A DNA stretch of 5,448 nucleotides, taken from contig CABTZF010000041.1 in assembly GCA_902489255.1 (NCBI GenBank), positions 1 through 5,448 on the forward strand. The letters run 5' to 3'. A model generated the notes under the pieces. The model had not been told where the DNA came from. It did not search any database and worked only from the letters and a program-made list of their open reading frames with translations. Of this stretch, positions 4,936 through 5,448 are shown piece by piece. Every line of letters begins with the position of its first letter. Within the stretch, counting starts at the first letter, position 1. The position numbers and the translations under genes were made by a program. This DNA comes from an uncultured Peptoniphilus sp. (GTDB lineage: Bacteria; Bacillota; Clostridia; Tissierellales; Peptoniphilaceae).

Positions 4936-4979
4936 AAGCAGATAGAAAAATTATTAAAGAAAATCTATCTGCTTTTCTT
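4936..4979 (+). terminator. Hairpin/terminator between oriT and relaxase gene
   Basis: AAGCAGATAGA (4936-4946) pairs perfectly with TCTATCTGCTT (4964-4974) over 11 bp with a 17-base A-rich loop, followed by TTCTT. The stem is AT-rich and the T-run is interrupted, so termination may be partial. It may insulate the relaxase from upstream transcription or act as an attenuator, or be a relaxosome binding site. Confidence 0.55.
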
Positions 4980-5022
4980 ATGTTGAAGAATAAAAAATAA
5001 AAAATGAAAGGAGCGAAAAATA

Positions 5023-5322
5023 ATGGAGATAAAAAGTCTGCATACTCGTGTAGACATAGTATCAAGATCAAAGGGAGCAAGTGTAATAGCAAAAGCAGCA
5101 TATAATGCAAGGGATAAATTAAAAGATGAATACTATGGAAAAACCCATGACTATTCAAAAAAAGAAGATCTTGTATTTTCAAAAATATTTCTACCAGAAC
5201 ATATACCAAAAGAATTTTCCAACAGAGAGTACCTGTGGAATAGTGTTGAAAAAATAGAGAAAAATAAAAACTCTCAACTTGCAAGAAATCTACTCTTTAC
5301 AATTCCAAGAGAATTAAATTAA
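5023..5322 (+). CDS. MobA/MobL-family relaxase, N-terminal 99 aa up to an in-frame stop
   Basis: The start ATG 5023 has AAAGGAG (5007-5013) nine bases upstream. The 99 codons give the conserved N-terminus of MobQ-type relaxases, the enzymes that nick oriT and lead the transferred strand: a first strand RVDIVSRSKG (9-18), then SVIAKAAYNARDKL (20-33) with the probable catalytic Tyr27, then HDYSKKEDLVFSKIFLPE (43-60) and a conserved LARNLLFTIPRELN ending. TAA at 5320-5322 stops it just before motif III. A full MobA/MobL relaxase is usually several hundred residues, so this is a fragment. The frame continues without a shift after the stop (see 5323-5448), so a single substitution (for example AAA, CAA or GAA to TAA) explains it. 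No second start with a good ribosome binding site follows at once. Confidence 0.85.
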   Translation: MEIKSLHTRVDIVSRSKGASVIAKAAYNARDKLKDEYYGKTHDYSKKEDLVFSKIFLPEHIPKEFSNREYLWNSVEKIEKNKNSQLARNLLFTIPRELN

Positions 5323-5448
5323 CAGGAGAGAATAAAACTTATCAGTGAATTTATTGAAGAAAACTTTACCTCTAAAGGTATGATAGCAGATTGTAATATT
5401 CATAATCCTATGGCAAGCGATAATGAAGAACAGCCGCACGCCCATATC
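5323..5448 (+). pseudogene. Continuation of the relaxase reading frame after the nonsense codon, cut by right edge
   Basis: The 42 codons after the TAA, in the same frame, read as typical relaxase sequence: QERIKLISEFIEENFTSKGM, then IADCNIHNP and, at the window edge, QPHAHI. The PHAH histidines, together with the upstream His of NIH, correspond to the metal-binding motif III of MobA/MobL enzymes. Conservation on both sides of the stop argues for a recent lesion or a sequencing error, not an old decayed gene. Internal ATG 5380 could start a truncated product, but that would lack Tyr27. The gene continues beyond the window. Confidence 0.75.

Noticed and set aside
4703..5022. CRISPR array, tRNA or other structured RNA gene in the intergenic region
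   Set aside because: The repeats are single hairpins, not spaced direct repeats, and no tRNA cloverleaf pattern is visible; the oriT explanation fits better.
4901..5284. 127-aa minus-strand open frame rich in Leu and Phe
   Set aside because: It is the antisense shadow of the clearly conserved relaxase start; the apparent membrane-protein character comes from reversed Lys/Glu codons.

Overview
The window is visibly AT-rich with strong Shine-Dalgarno sequences (AGGAGG and variants) and AT-rich codons. It looks like a low-GC Bacillota (Firmicutes) genome, perhaps a clostridial or anaerobic-coccus lineage; the genus cannot be fixed from sequence alone. The content is that of an accessory, mobile region: two XRE-type regulators, a bacteriocin operon, and the start of a plasmid/IME-type mobilisation module.

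Layout. (1) 1-330: an XRE regulator on the minus strand, cut by the left window edge, with its own extended -10 promoter and a palindrome at the -35 position. (2) 326-563: a stretch with a weak 62-aa reading frame and an overlapping 28-aa frame, probably a small unrecognised gene or a remnant. (3) 597-993: a near-consensus sigma-A promoter driving a 78-aa XRE regulator with a cysteine-rich tail, then a 9-bp dyad and a 14-aa ORF with an excellent ribosome binding site. (4) 1055-4126: a three-gene operon of the lactococcin 972 type: a secreted bacteriocin precursor (142 aa), an 8-TM bacteriocin-associated permease/immunity protein (626 aa), and an ABC ATPase (206 aa). A strong terminator sits between bacteriocin and transporter and another closes the operon. 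(5) 4202-4702: a DUF3847-like basic/coiled-coil protein with an acidic tail, then a terminator. (6) 4703-5022: non-coding, with several hairpins and a TGCGCCCT block preceded by an inverted repeat, the pattern of a MobQ-type origin of transfer. (7) 5023 to the right edge: a MobA/MobL relaxase interrupted by an in-frame TAA after 99 codons; the same frame continues with conserved relaxase sequence to the window end.

How it fits together. The bacteriocin is exported by the general Sec route (signal peptide ending AYA), while the ATPase/permease pair probably protects the producer. The cassette lies between regulators and a mobilisation module, so it looks like cargo of an integrative mobilisable element or plasmid. 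Short direct repeats at 977-1011 and 4166-4193 bracket the cassette and may mark how it was inserted. The nonsense codon separates the relaxase catalytic tyrosine from its metal-binding histidines, so this copy may no longer mobilise itself unless the stop is a sequencing error or is suppressed.
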